Below, piece after piece: positions 25,945 through 34,045 of a DNA stretch of 64,000 bases (position 1 is the stretch's first letter; each line of letters opens with the position of its first letter). A program made the position numbers and the translations under genes. This DNA comes from Rhodococcus rhodochrous (GTDB lineage: Bacteria > Actinomycetota > Actinomycetes > Mycobacteriales > Mycobacteriaceae). Below the pieces are notes generated by a model. The model saw only the letters and a list, made by a program, of their open reading frames with translations, had not been told where the DNA came from and made no database searches. The stretch spans positions 2,285,444 through 2,349,443 of the forward strand of contig NZ_LT906450.1 in NCBI RefSeq assembly GCF_900187265.1, read 5' to 3'.

Positions 25945-26958
25945 TCAGTTCGCGGCGCCGCTCATCGGCAGCAACCGGGCCAGGACGTCCGACAGGGTGA
26001 TCAACCCGACGATCCGTCCGTTCTCGGTGACGGTGACCAGATGGTTCCTGGTCTCCCGCATCGTCGTGAGCGCCTCGTAGACCGGCGTCGCGGCGTCGAT
26101 CGTCAGCGCGGGGCGCATCAGTTCGACCGCCGTGGTTCCGGGTGCGGCCTGGAGACTGTCACGTACGTGCACGACACCGTCCACGTGCCCGTTGGCGCGT
26201 ACGAGCAGCCGGAGATGCCCCGTGCGATGAGCCGTCTCACGGATCTCGTCGGCCGTCGAGGTCGGCTTCACACTGCTCGGCTCCGCCTGCGGCGTGACGA
26301 TCTCGCCGAGCGTGAGCGTCTCGAGCTCCAGCGCGCTGCTCAGGTGCCCGTGATAGCGCTCGTCGAGCGTGCCGACGGTGGCCGAGTGCTCGACCAGATG
26401 GCGGAGTGCATCGGGATCCTGACCTTCGGCGACCTGATCCACGGGATCCACGCCGACCTTCCGCAGGCACCAGTTCGCCATGTGGTTCAACCGGACGAGC
26501 AACGGCCGGGTCACCCACATGAACGCCCGCATCGGCAGCGCCAGCATCGTGGCGGACTTCTCCGGGTGGGCGATCGCCCACGACTTCGGTGCCATCTCGC
26601 CGACGACGAGGTGCAGGAACGTCACGATGATCAGCGCAAGGACGAAGCCGGCGACATCCGCGAGCCACAGCGGCGCGCCCCAGTTCTCGAACAAGGGCGT
26701 GAGCCAGTGGTGCACTGCGGGTTTCGTCGTCGCACCGAGTGCGAGCGTGCACACCGTGATACCGAGCTGGGATCCTGCGAGCAGCACCGACAGTTCGGAC
26801 GCGCTGCGCAGGGCGGCGCGCGCCGACCGGCTCGACGGCGCTGCGTCCTCGAGCCGGTGTCGTCGCGCCGCGATGAGCGCGAACTCGACCGCGACGAAGA
26901 ACGCGCTGGCGGCGATCAGGCCGATCGTCACCACCGCGACGACCACAGGACTACTCAT
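25945..26958 (-). CDS. CNNM/CorC-type membrane protein with CBS domains (second)
   Basis: 337 residues. A DUF21/CNNM N-terminal domain carries about four membrane segments (VVVAVVTIGLIAASAFFVAVEFALIAARRHR, ELSVLLAGSQLGITVCTLALG, ADVAGFVLALIIVTFLHLVVGEMAPKSWAIA). Two CBS motifs follow (about 200-335) and there is no CorC_HlyC domain. Homologues are implicated in Mg2+ or Co2+ efflux and older literature labels them hemolysins. It overlaps the upstream paralogue by eight bases, forming a two-gene operon. Confidence 0.9.
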   Translation of the reverse strand: MSSPVVVAVVTIGLIAASAFFVAVEFALIAARRHRLEDAAPSSRSARAALRSASELSVLLAGSQLGITVCTLALGATTKPAVHHWLTPLFENWGAPLWLADVAGFVLALIIVTFLHLVVGEMAPKSWAIAHPEKSATMLALPMRAFMWVTRPLLVRLNHMANWCLRKVGVDPVDQVAEGQDPDALRHLVEHSATVGTLDERYHGHLSSALELETLTLGEIVTPQAEPSSVKPTSTADEIRETAHRTGHLRLLVRANGHVDGVVHVRDSLQAAPGTTAVELMRPALTIDAATPVYEALTTMRETRNHLVTVTENGRIVGLITLSDVLARLLPMSGAAN

Positions 26959-28318
26959 TGCCGGTCACCTCGTCCGTCAGAACCGTCACGCGCACGGACG
27001 ACGGCACGTGCTTGTCGATGTCGCGGACCTCGGCCACCAGGGTCCTGTGGAGCGGGCCGTCCTCGTTCAGCAGTTCGGCCGGATCCGGATCCAGCGTGAT
27101 CCGGACGGTGTCACCCACCTCGGGCAGGCCGCCGAACTCGGTGATGACCAGACCCGCGAGCGTCTCGTAGTCGCCCTCGGGCAGTTCGTGGTCGAGGGTG
27201 CGGGCCACCTCGTCGATATGTGCATCGCCTCGGACGATCCAGCCGTCACCCTCGGGGCGGATGACCTCGACGGCCATCGCGGGATCGTGCTCGTCGGCGA
27301 TCTCGCCGACCAGTTCCTCCGCGATGTCCTCGAGCGTGACGACGCCGGCGAAACCGCCGTACTCGTCGATCACCAGCGCCATCTCGTCCTCGGCCCGGGC
27401 CAGCTCGGTGAGAACCTCCGGCAGGGCCAGCGTGGCCGGCACGATCACGGGCGGACGGCAGACCGTCGCGGCCGTGCCCGTCGGTGTGTCGAGGCCGAGG
27501 AGGTCGTGCAGATGCACGACACCGCGCAGATCGTCGGACGAGGTGCCCACCACCGGGTAGCGGGTGTGCCCCTCGCTCATCTTGTCGAGGATCGTGGCGA
27601 CCGGCTCGTCCAGCTCGACGACGTCGACCCGCGACCGCGGGATCATCGCGTGTTCGGCGGTCCGGGTCGGGAACTCGAGGATCCGGTCGAGGAGGGTGGA
27701 CAACTCCGGCGGAAGTTCACCGGTCTCGCGGGACGCGGCCACGATGTGTTCGAGGTCGCGCGGTGTCGCGGAGTGCTCGACGTCGTGCACCGGCTCGATG
27801 CGCAATGCCCGCAGCAGGAGATTCGACGAGGCGTCGAACAGTTTGATCAGCCATCCGAAGACGGCGAGATAGGCGCTCGTCGACAGGGCGAGGCGGCGTG
27901 CGACCGGTTCGGGACGGGCGATGGCGAGGTTCTTGGGTACCAGCTCACCGAAGACCATCTGGACGACGGTCGAGAAGAGCACGGCCAGCACGGTGCCGAC
28001 GGCGACTCCCACGGCGGTGGGGATGCCCACACCGCCCAGCAGTTCGCCGAGGCCGCTACCGATCAGTGGTTCCGCGACGTAACCGACGAGCAGGCCGGTG
28101 ACGGTGATGCCGAGCTGAGCGCCCGAGAGCATGAAGGAGGTGCGGCGGGTGACCGCCAGTGCGCGGGCCGCAGCCGAGTCACCGCCTTCGGCGCGGGCCT
28201 TCAGGCGGGAACGGTCGACGGCCATGTACGCGAATTCCTGCGCGACGAAGTAGCCGGTCAGGGCAGTGATGGCGAGAACGACAAGAATGCCGGCCGCGAT
28301 TCCGAGGGCGGTCAGCAC
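26951..28318 (-). CDS. CNNM/CorC-type membrane protein with CBS and CorC_HlyC domains (first)
   Basis: 455 residues: CNNM transmembrane domain (LGIAAGILVVLAITALTGYFVAQEFAYMAVDRSRLKA and later segments; FGELVPKNLAIARPEP motif), paired CBS domains (about 205-330, ending DEMALVIDEYGGFAGVVTLEDI) and a C-terminal CorC_HlyC domain (about 350-430). The GTG start has only a weak ribosome site. It is the first gene of a pair whose products may form a heteromeric transporter, as adjacent paralogues of this family often do; that is inference. Confidence 0.9.
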   Translation of the reverse strand: MLTALGIAAGILVVLAITALTGYFVAQEFAYMAVDRSRLKARAEGGDSAAARALAVTRRTSFMLSGAQLGITVTGLLVGYVAEPLIGSGLGELLGGVGIPTAVGVAVGTVLAVLFSTVVQMVFGELVPKNLAIARPEPVARRLALSTSAYLAVFGWLIKLFDASSNLLLRALRIEPVHDVEHSATPRDLEHIVAASRETGELPPELSTLLDRILEFPTRTAEHAMIPRSRVDVVELDEPVATILDKMSEGHTRYPVVGTSSDDLRGVVHLHDLLGLDTPTGTAATVCRPPVIVPATLALPEVLTELARAEDEMALVIDEYGGFAGVVTLEDIAEELVGEIADEHDPAMAVEVIRPEGDGWIVRGDAHIDEVARTLDHELPEGDYETLAGLVITEFGGLPEVGDTVRITLDPDPAELLNEDGPLHRTLVAEVRDIDKHVPSSVRVTVLTDEVTGNE

Positions 28319-28748
28319 TTCGGGGACCGGGCTCGGGTGACGAGCAGAGCGTCACGTCTGGGCGGGACGGGTCTTCGAGGTTTTCGCTTGGGGCGTTTCA
28401 TGACTCCCTCGGGGTCGGGTCGGTCGGACGGATGCATTCACAGGATAGGACGAACGGATGGGGGTGGAAGTTCCCGCCGTCCGGGTGGAGGTATGGTCAC
28501 AGGGCGATCTTGTAATCTTCGGATTTTCATCCGAATGGACCGTATTGTCCGTCCCGGGTATTTCCGAACGATTACGACATATCTGACCGATTTTTTCGAG
28601 AAGATCTTCGTTTTCGCTGGTGGAAGCGCTTTGTGGCCTGTATTACAAATTTAAGTGCTGCGCGGACGTGGAATGCAGGTAACAATTGGATCGCGTGTCG
28701 ACGCGCGTCGTCACAACTTCGTTGTTGTTCCATTGATGGGAGAAGCCC
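28319..28748. other. AT-rich intergenic region upstream of the small 40-residue gene
   Basis: 430 bp without a supported gene. From about 28500 to 28740 it is clearly richer in A and T than its surroundings, and it contains a small hairpin, TTCGGA (28518-28523) with TCCGAA (28530-28535). I recognise no RNA family. It may be a long 5' leader or a promoter region for the small protein gene, or hold an unannotated small RNA. Confidence 0.6.
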
Positions 28749-28871
28749 GTGCCTGCACTCGAGTTCCTTGTCGACCTCTTCGGTAACCTTTCCGACCTGT
28801 TCGACGTGCTGAACTTCTTCACCGGTTCCGCTGATGCGGCCGGCGATGCGTTCGGCAGCAGCCAGGCCTGA
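28749..28871 (+). CDS. Small 40-residue amphipathic protein (PorA/PorH-like character)
   Basis: GTG CCT GCA to TGA encodes a 40-residue peptide beginning MPALEFLVDLFGNLSDLF and ending GDAFGSSQA. It has no Lys or Arg and is acidic, with regularly spaced Leu/Phe suggestive of an amphipathic helix. GGGAGAAG lies seven bases upstream, and a strong terminator begins 13 bases after the stop, so the unit is a compact monocistronic gene. Size and composition recall the short mycomembrane channel peptides PorA and PorH of Corynebacterium, but I cannot claim homology. Function unknown. Confidence 0.65.
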   Translation: MPALEFLVDLFGNLSDLFDVLNFFTGSADAAGDAFGSSQA

Positions 28872-28884
28872 GCCTCGCAGACTC

Positions 28885-28915
28885 GAAGGCCCGTGGGTTG
28901 ATCCCGCGGGCCTTC
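28885..28915 (+). terminator. Terminator after the 40-residue gene
   Basis: GAAGGCCCGTGGG (28885-28897) pairs with CCCGCGGGCCTTC (28903-28915) over 13 positions, one of them a G-U pair, with a 5-base loop. A CGTCGTGT tail follows. Confidence 0.85.
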
Positions 28916-29100
28916 GTCGTGTCCGGAGATGGTCGTCTCCATCCGGACCGGGGGAGCGGAGTACCGCCCCGCTCCACACCCCGCTCGGCCCCGGTCTCGA
29001 CGCCGGAAACCGACGTTTGGGTTCGTTTCATCACGGCTAACCCGTGAATGTAATTCGGACCACTCAACCGAAACGGACGTTCGGTGAGAGGACACGAAAG

Positions 29101-29571
29101 ATGACATCTCGATCACCAAGCCCGGGCCGCGGCTCGATGACGGCAACGCCGGTGCAGACCGCGGCGCTCGTGGTGGGCGCCGTCTTCCTACTGGTGGGCA
29201 TCCTCGGGTTCATCCCGGGTGTCACGTCGGACTACGACCAGCTCTCGGGCGCAGGCCACCATTCCGAGGCTCTGCTGTTGGGGATCTTCCAGGTCTCCAT
29301 CCTCCACAACATCGTGCACCTGCTCTTCGGTGTCCTGGGCCTCGCAGCGGCCCGGGCTGCAGCCACGGCCCGCAGTTTCCTCATCATCGGTGGTGCGATC
29401 TATCTGGTGCTCTGGATCTACGGCCTGATCATCGACAAGGACAGCAGCGCCAACTTCGTGCCCGTGAACTCCGCAGACGACTGGCTGCACTTCGTTCTGG
29501 GGCTGGGCATGATCGCTCTCGGCGTGCTCCTGACGCGTGCGCGAACGGCCCCGGGCACGGCTCGTCCCTGA
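29101..29571 (+). CDS. DUF4383 membrane protein
   Basis: 156 residues with four membrane segments (about 18-40, 65-85, 92-112, 128-148) and the DUF4383 hallmarks: LLVGILGFIPG, LLGIFQVSILHNIVHLLFGVLG and a late NSADDWLHFVLGLGMIALG. The function of the family is unknown. The ATG at 29101 is chosen for GAGAGGA upstream; an ATG at 29044 would add 19 basic residues. A monocistronic unit that ends in a shared terminator with recQ. Confidence 0.88.
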   Translation: MTSRSPSPGRGSMTATPVQTAALVVGAVFLLVGILGFIPGVTSDYDQLSGAGHHSEALLLGIFQVSILHNIVHLLFGVLGLAAARAAATARSFLIIGGAIYLVLWIYGLIIDKDSSANFVPVNSADDWLHFVLGLGMIALGVLLTRARTAPGTARP

Positions 29572-29602
29572 CCCGAGCCCGCACCTCCCGACATCGGGAT
29601 CC

Positions 29603-29636
29603 GGAAGAACCCGTGGTTCACGCCACGGGTTCTTCC
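29603..29636. terminator. Bidirectional terminator overlapping the recQ 3' end
   Basis: A perfect 14-bp stem, GGAAGAACCCGTGG (29603-29616) with CCACGGGTTCTTCC (29623-29636), and a 6-base loop. The right arm encodes the last residues and flanks the stop of recQ on the minus strand, so the coding end doubles as terminator. Confidence 0.88.
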
Positions 29637-31378
29637 ATGTGGGCAGGCAGGGCCGCGGTGGAGGCCTCGTCGGGAAGGTGGTCGTCGTCGACCGTCAGCA
29701 CTCCCGACTCGGCGACCGCGGCGAGCGACAGGGTCCGATAGCCCTCGCTGTCGAACAGGACGGTGACCCGATCGTGCTCGCAGGTCATCACCACTCCCGG
29801 TCCCCACTCGGTGTGCACCACACGAGTGTTCGGGATGAATTCCGTCGTCTCGCAGTCCGGTTGCGCAGCCCCGGTGCCCGGAAGCACGGATACCGTTGCG
29901 ACCTCGTCGGACGCGCCGTCCCGGCAGGTGTCGCACCGGCCGCAGGGGTCGGCCGATGTCTCGCCGAAGTATCCGAGCAGGAACCGGCGGCGGCACCCAC
30001 GGGTCTCGGCGTAGCCGCGCATCATCTCGACCCGCGATCGGTCGAGTCGCTCGCCCGACGCGGCCGTCTCGCGTGCCTGCTCGATCGCCTGACGTCGCGG
30101 GATGTCGGTTGCGGAGAGTCCACGCCGGCCGGAGACGAGAGCCCCGCACCGTTCGAGCAGGTTCACCGCATTGGACAGCCGCCGCCCCCGCACGTCGAGT
30201 TCGGTGCGCAGCCGTCCGAGCTTCATCGGCGATGCGGAGCGGACCGCCGAGAACACCCGACCGATCAACTCCTCGTCGGGGTTGTGGGTGGTGAAGAAGG
30301 TCGCGAGCGACAGATCCTCGGGACGGTAGAACATCAGGACGGTGGCCGGTTCCCCGTCGCGCCCGGCACGCCCGATCTGCTGGTAGTAGGAATCGACCGA
30401 GTCGGGCACCGAGGCGTGCACGACGAAACGCACGTCAGGCTTGTCGATGCCCATGCCGAAGGCGGAGGTCGCGACCACGACGTCGCAGCGACCGTCGAGG
30501 AATCCGAGGTGGACGTCCTCGCGCTCGGCCGCCCGCATCCCGGCGTGATAGGGGCACGCGTCGATCCCGCGTTCACGCAGGGCGTCGGCGTACCGCTCGG
30601 TGTCCTTGCGGGTCGCGGCGTAGAGGATGCCCGGACCCGGCAGGGACGCCACGGCCTCGACGACGGCGCGTCGCTTCTCACCGTCGTCGGTGTGCCTGCG
30701 CACCTCGATGTCGAGATTCGGCCGGTCGAAACCTCCGGCGACGACGAGCGGATCCCGCATGCGCAACGCCTCGACGATGTCCTCGCGGACCGGCGGTGAG
30801 GCGGTCGCGGTGAGCGCGACGACGGGTGGTCGGCCCAGGGCCTCGGCCACGTCTCCCAGGCGTAGATATTCCGGCCTGAAGTCGTGGCCCCACATGGCGA
30901 CGCAGTGCGCTTCGTCGACGACGAGGAGCGAGACCTCCACGCTCCTCAGGCGCTCCAGGACCTCGTCCTTGGCGAGTTGTTCGGGAGCGAGGAAGACGTA
31001 GTCGGCGTCGTGTTCGAGCACGGCGCGCCAGTTCGCCTCGTTCTCCGACTCGCGCTGGCGCGAATTGATCGCGACCGCCTCGGGCGCCTCCGAGTGGTCC
31101 AGGCCGGCGATCTGATCGTTCTGCAGCGCGATCAAGGGGGAGACGACGACCGTCACCCCCGGTAACAGGAGTGAGGGCACCTGATAGATCGCGGATTTCC
31201 CGGAGCCGGTGGCCATCACGGCCAGGACGTCGCGTCCGTCGAGCAGCGGAACCATCGCGTCCAGCTGCTCGGGGCGAAGCGTGTCCCAGCCGAACACCTT
31301 CTGCGCGGCGGTGCAGAGTTCCTCGCGTGCATCGTCCGATGCTCGGGCGGACGACGGCCGATACGTGTTGTGCTGCAA
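29618..31378 (-). CDS. recQ: RecQ-family ATP-dependent DNA helicase
   Basis: A 586-residue 3'-5' helicase. Motif I MATGSGKSA, motif II VDEAHC, motif III VALTATASPP, motif V FGMGIDKPDV and motif VI YYQQIGRAGRDG are all present. The RecQ zinc-binding region follows (CRRRFLLGYFGE, then CGRCDTC). After about residue 490 it has a non-HRDC tail with VVHTEWGPGVVMTCEHDRVTVLFDSEGYRTL, a small Tudor-like beta region. The TTG at 31378 is chosen because CTGGAG lies just upstream and the Q-motif starts about 25 residues later; a longer reading has no ribosome site. Confidence 0.9.
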   Translation of the reverse strand: MQHNTYRPSSARASDDAREELCTAAQKVFGWDTLRPEQLDAMVPLLDGRDVLAVMATGSGKSAIYQVPSLLLPGVTVVVSPLIALQNDQIAGLDHSEAPEAVAINSRQRESENEANWRAVLEHDADYVFLAPEQLAKDEVLERLRSVEVSLLVVDEAHCVAMWGHDFRPEYLRLGDVAEALGRPPVVALTATASPPVREDIVEALRMRDPLVVAGGFDRPNLDIEVRRHTDDGEKRRAVVEAVASLPGPGILYAATRKDTERYADALRERGIDACPYHAGMRAAEREDVHLGFLDGRCDVVVATSAFGMGIDKPDVRFVVHASVPDSVDSYYQQIGRAGRDGEPATVLMFYRPEDLSLATFFTTHNPDEELIGRVFSAVRSASPMKLGRLRTELDVRGRRLSNAVNLLERCGALVSGRRGLSATDIPRRQAIEQARETAASGERLDRSRVEMMRGYAETRGCRRRFLLGYFGETSADPCGRCDTCRDGASDEVATVSVLPGTGAAQPDCETTEFIPNTRVVHTEWGPGVVMTCEHDRVTVLFDSEGYRTLSLAAVAESGVLTVDDDHLPDEASTAALPAHMEEPVA

Positions 31379-31541
31379 GTGGACTCCAGAATTCGGAAGG
31401 GACTGCCCGTGACGGGGCGAGCGCAGGGTGTCTCTCGCATACCCGAGGACGTGCCCGACCCAAACGGTTGCGACGTCCCCGGCGCCGTGTCGACCCGACG
31501 GGATGTGGGTACCCGCGAGCCATACGTGCCGAGGAGGAGAT

Positions 31542-32333
31542 ATGGACGACGCTCGACCTCTCGCTCTGGTGACCGGAGCATCGCGAGGCATAGGCCGGGA
31601 GCTGGCGGCCCTGTTCGCGGCCGACGGATACGACCTCGTGCTCGCGGCGAGGTCGGACGCGCTGGACGACGTTGCCGCCGACCTGCGGACGTCCGGTGTG
31701 GAGGTGGTGTCGGTCCACGCGGATCTGCGGACTCCCGAAGGGGTCCGGGCGGTCCACGAGGCCGCCACGGCCGGAGGTCGCGTCCCGGCAGCGGTTGCGC
31801 TCAACGCCGGTGTCGGGATCGGTGGGGCGTTCGTCGACGCAGAACTCGAGGACGTTCTCTCCGTCATCGACGTCAACGTACGTTCGACGGTGCATCTGGC
31901 ACACCTGTTGCTGAACGACATGTTGCGGGTCGGCTCGGGCCGGATGCTCATCACGTCGTCGGTCGTGTCGAAGATGCCCGGCCCGTACCAGGCCGTGTAC
32001 AACGCGTCCAAGGCGTTCGTGCAGTCCTTCACCGACGGCGTCCGGAAGGAACTCGACGGCAGCGGGGTCACGCTCACGGCGATGCTGCCCGGGGCCACCG
32101 ATACCCACTTCTTCGCACGGGCCGGGATGCTCGACACGATCCTGGGGAAGGCGCCCAAGGACGATCCGGCCCACGTCGCGCGCGACGGTTATGCCGCTCT
32201 CATGCGCGGCGAGGGGAACGTGGTGCCGGGTTCCGTGCTCGCGAAGTCGATGGCGGTCTTCGGTACGGTCGCGCCCGACGCGGTGACCTCGGCCGTCCAC
32301 CGGGTCCTGGCCAAGCCTCGATCGGGGAGATGA
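31542..32333 (+). CDS. Short-chain dehydrogenase/reductase
   Basis: 263 residues. NAD(P)-binding TGASRGIG at 10-17, NAG (LNAGVGIGG), catalytic Ser in ITSSVVSKM and YNASK as the Tyr-Lys pair. Substrate unknown; the PGATDTHFFARAGM region suggests a classical SDR of the general oxidoreductase class. The ATG follows GAGGAG. It is divergent from recQ with about 160 bp between starts. Confidence 0.9.
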   Translation: MDDARPLALVTGASRGIGRELAALFAADGYDLVLAARSDALDDVAADLRTSGVEVVSVHADLRTPEGVRAVHEAATAGGRVPAAVALNAGVGIGGAFVDAELEDVLSVIDVNVRSTVHLAHLLLNDMLRVGSGRMLITSSVVSKMPGPYQAVYNASKAFVQSFTDGVRKELDGSGVTLTAMLPGATDTHFFARAGMLDTILGKAPKDDPAHVARDGYAALMRGEGNVVPGSVLAKSMAVFGTVAPDAVTSAVHRVLAKPRSGR

Positions 32334-32412
32334 TCCGCTTCGGCAGGCGCCGCCCGCGTATCCGACGCATCGTCCGAGGCTGTTGCGACGCGGATGCGAT
32401 CCGACCTGTGGC

Positions 32413-33036
32413 TCAGGCGGATCGCGTCCGTACTGCCGGGCGGGTGGGGTGGTCGTAGCGCACCAGGATGTCCCCGTCCGTCCCCGACTGCTCGAGCACC
32501 GAATGCTCCAGCAGCGCATCGATCGTCCAGAAATCCTCGGGGCGCGTGCGTCTTTCGAGCGCGCCCCGAGACATCGTCAGGACGACGGTGACGTCGAAGT
32601 CGAGACCACGTCCGAGGAGCATGGGGCCGGCGACGACCAGGATCTGGTCCTCCGCCGCCCGCCGCGGGCGTTCGCGCGCCGAACGGTCGGTGTCCTCGTC
32701 CCACAGACGCGGAAGCCACCGCTGATGTTCACGTACCGCGCGCAATACCTCCCTGTCGACCGCGGCGTAGTCGAACCAGTCGTGGCGGTAGCTGTACGGA
32801 TCGGTGCGTCCGTGCTCGAGCCTCAGCGATGCGGGCCGGACGAAATCGTGGAGGTCGACGACGTCCGCGGCGCGGCCCCGCGTTCTCAGTTCCGTCGCGA
32901 CACGCTGTGCGAACTCCACCGGGTCCGCCGCGTCGGCTGCGCTCACGGCGACGCACACGTTTCCGCTGAGGGCCTCGGCGCGATCGGCGACGGAGACCGC
33001 GAGCATCTCGGGAGTCAGGGGAGTGAAGGCGGGCAT
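32413..33036 (-). CDS. Uridine-kinase-like protein lacking a Walker A motif
   Basis: 207 residues from the ATG at 33036 (a GTG at 33060 is possible). The frame follows actinobacterial proteins annotated as uridine kinase: a lid-like DLHDFVRPASLRLEHGRTDPYSYRHDWFDY, REVLRAVREHQRWLPRLWDE and ILVVAGPMLLGRGLDFDVTVVL. Where a P-loop GxxxxGK(S/T) should lie, this protein reads AVSAADAADPVEF, so ATP-binding by a classical Walker A is not supported. Function is therefore uncertain. It neighbours an unidentified gene on the same strand. Confidence 0.7.
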   Translation of the reverse strand: MPAFTPLTPEMLAVSVADRAEALSGNVCVAVSAADAADPVEFAQRVATELRTRGRAADVVDLHDFVRPASLRLEHGRTDPYSYRHDWFDYAAVDREVLRAVREHQRWLPRLWDEDTDRSARERPRRAAEDQILVVAGPMLLGRGLDFDVTVVLTMSRGALERRTRPEDFWTIDALLEHSVLEQSGTDGDILVRYDHPTRPAVRTRSA

Positions 33037-33069
33037 CGCTCGCCGTTCACGCCCTTCCACATGTGGGGG

Positions 33070-33603
33070 TCACCAGGGCGGTGTGTCGTTCCCGTCCGGT
33101 ACCGGTGTGTCGAGAAGTCGGTCGAGCCAGAGCACTGCCTCGACCAGTGCTTCCATCTGCGACGCCCAGTCCATCGCGAAGACCACTTCGTCGAGGTCGC
33201 TGCGGGCCGCGATCGAGTCGCCGGCGAGCGCATCGACGACCGCTTTCATCACGGTGCTCTCCGGCTGCGGGAGTTCCTCCGGTCGGACGTGACGGCCGCT
33301 CTCGGTCCGGATGGTCAGTTCGAAGTTCTTGTCGCCACGGACCTGTGGGCCGATCTTGTCGACGACGACGTCGGCGATCGTCGAGACCGTCCACCTCAGC
33401 ACACCCCCGTAGAGCGGGGGAGTGATCTGTGACGGCGAGTCCGAACCGGCGCTCGACACCAGCGCCGCGACCTCTTCGGTCAGTTCGCTGTAGCCGTTCT
33501 CGTGTGCCAGAGCGAGAAGGCGTCCTCCCATCACCGCGTCGCTGCGTGTGATTCCGGCTCGTTCCTCGTGCATGGAGAACGAATGCCCCGTTTTGTGTCC
33601 CAT
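33070..33603 (-). CDS. Hypothetical protein
   Basis: About 177 residues from an ATG at 33603 (others at 33573 and 33663). Acidic, mostly helical, with no signal peptide, membrane segment or motif I recognise. A central segment reads VSTIADVVVDKIGPQVRGDKNFELTIRTESGRH. It lies 33 bp upstream of the uridine-kinase-like gene on the same strand, so the two are probably co-transcribed. It is divergent from the chagasin-like gene. Confidence 0.65.
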   Translation of the reverse strand: MGHKTGHSFSMHEERAGITRSDAVMGGRLLALAHENGYSELTEEVAALVSSAGSDSPSQITPPLYGGVLRWTVSTIADVVVDKIGPQVRGDKNFELTIRTESGRHVRPEELPQPESTVMKAVVDALAGDSIAARSDLDEVVFAMDWASQMEALVEAVLWLDRLLDTPVPDGNDTPPW

Positions 33604-33685
33604 CACACATCGACGCCGTGACCGCCGCGCGAGCATCCTCGTCACGAGAGTGAGGAAAATCACATTCGCGGGCTATCCTGAGGTC

Positions 33686-33985
33686 ATGAAGCACATCGCC
33701 ACTGGTCCGAAGGATGTCACGGTCGGTGTCGGGGACATGATCGAGCTGCATCTTCCCGAGAACACCTCCCGGGACTACTGCTGGTCGACGTCGAGGGTCG
33801 GAGAGGGGCTCGTCCTCCGCGACATCCGATTCGTGCCGTCGAAGAACCCGTTGCCGGGAGGGACCGGTGAGCGGGTCTTCTGTTTCAAGGCGCGCCGCCC
33901 CGGTGCCTGGCCCATCTCCCTGCGCATGCGGAAGCACGCCGACCTGGTCGCCGACCGCGCGAACATGACCGTCACAGTCGCGTGA
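33686..33985 (+). CDS. Chagasin-like (I42) protease inhibitor
   Basis: 99 residues in the pattern of chagasin-family cysteine protease inhibitors: loop 2 at LPENTSRDYCW (23-33), loop 4 at NPLPGGTGERVFCFKA (54-69) and loop 6 at RRPGAW (70-75) followed by the strand PISLRMRK. No signal peptide is evident, unlike many bacterial members. The loop-2 NPTTGY core is altered to NTSRDY, so inhibitory power is uncertain. The ATG at 33686 follows CTGAGG. Convergent with a zinc metallopeptidase gene. Confidence 0.7.
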   Translation: MKHIATGPKDVTVGVGDMIELHLPENTSRDYCWSTSRVGEGLVLRDIRFVPSKNPLPGGTGERVFCFKARRPGAWPISLRMRKHADLVADRANMTVTVA

Positions 33986-33991
33986 CGGCGT

Positions 33992-34045
33992 CCGGAGGCG
34001 CACGGACTCAGCGCAGTGCCGGAGGCGCACGGACTCAGCGCAGTG
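33992..34045. repeat. Perfect 27-bp tandem duplication spanning a stop codon
   Basis: The unit CCGGAGGCGCACGGACTCAG plus CGCAGTG occurs at 33992-34018 and again at 34019-34045 without a mismatch. The right copy contains the last codons and TGA of the zinc metallopeptidase gene (minus strand, stop at 34035-34037), so the duplication repeats the end of that gene downstream of its stop. Confidence 0.95.

Noticed and set aside
29618-32158. An extended RecQ reading from 32158
   Set aside because: The extra 260 residues lie antisense to the SDR gene and have no helicase-family counterpart; a TTG with a ribosome site at 31378 fits better.
32392-32429. Possible terminator GGATGCGATCC / GGATCGCGTCC at the end of the uridine-kinase-like gene
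   Set aside because: The stem overlaps the coding end, has a 16-base loop and a mismatch; too weak to annotate.
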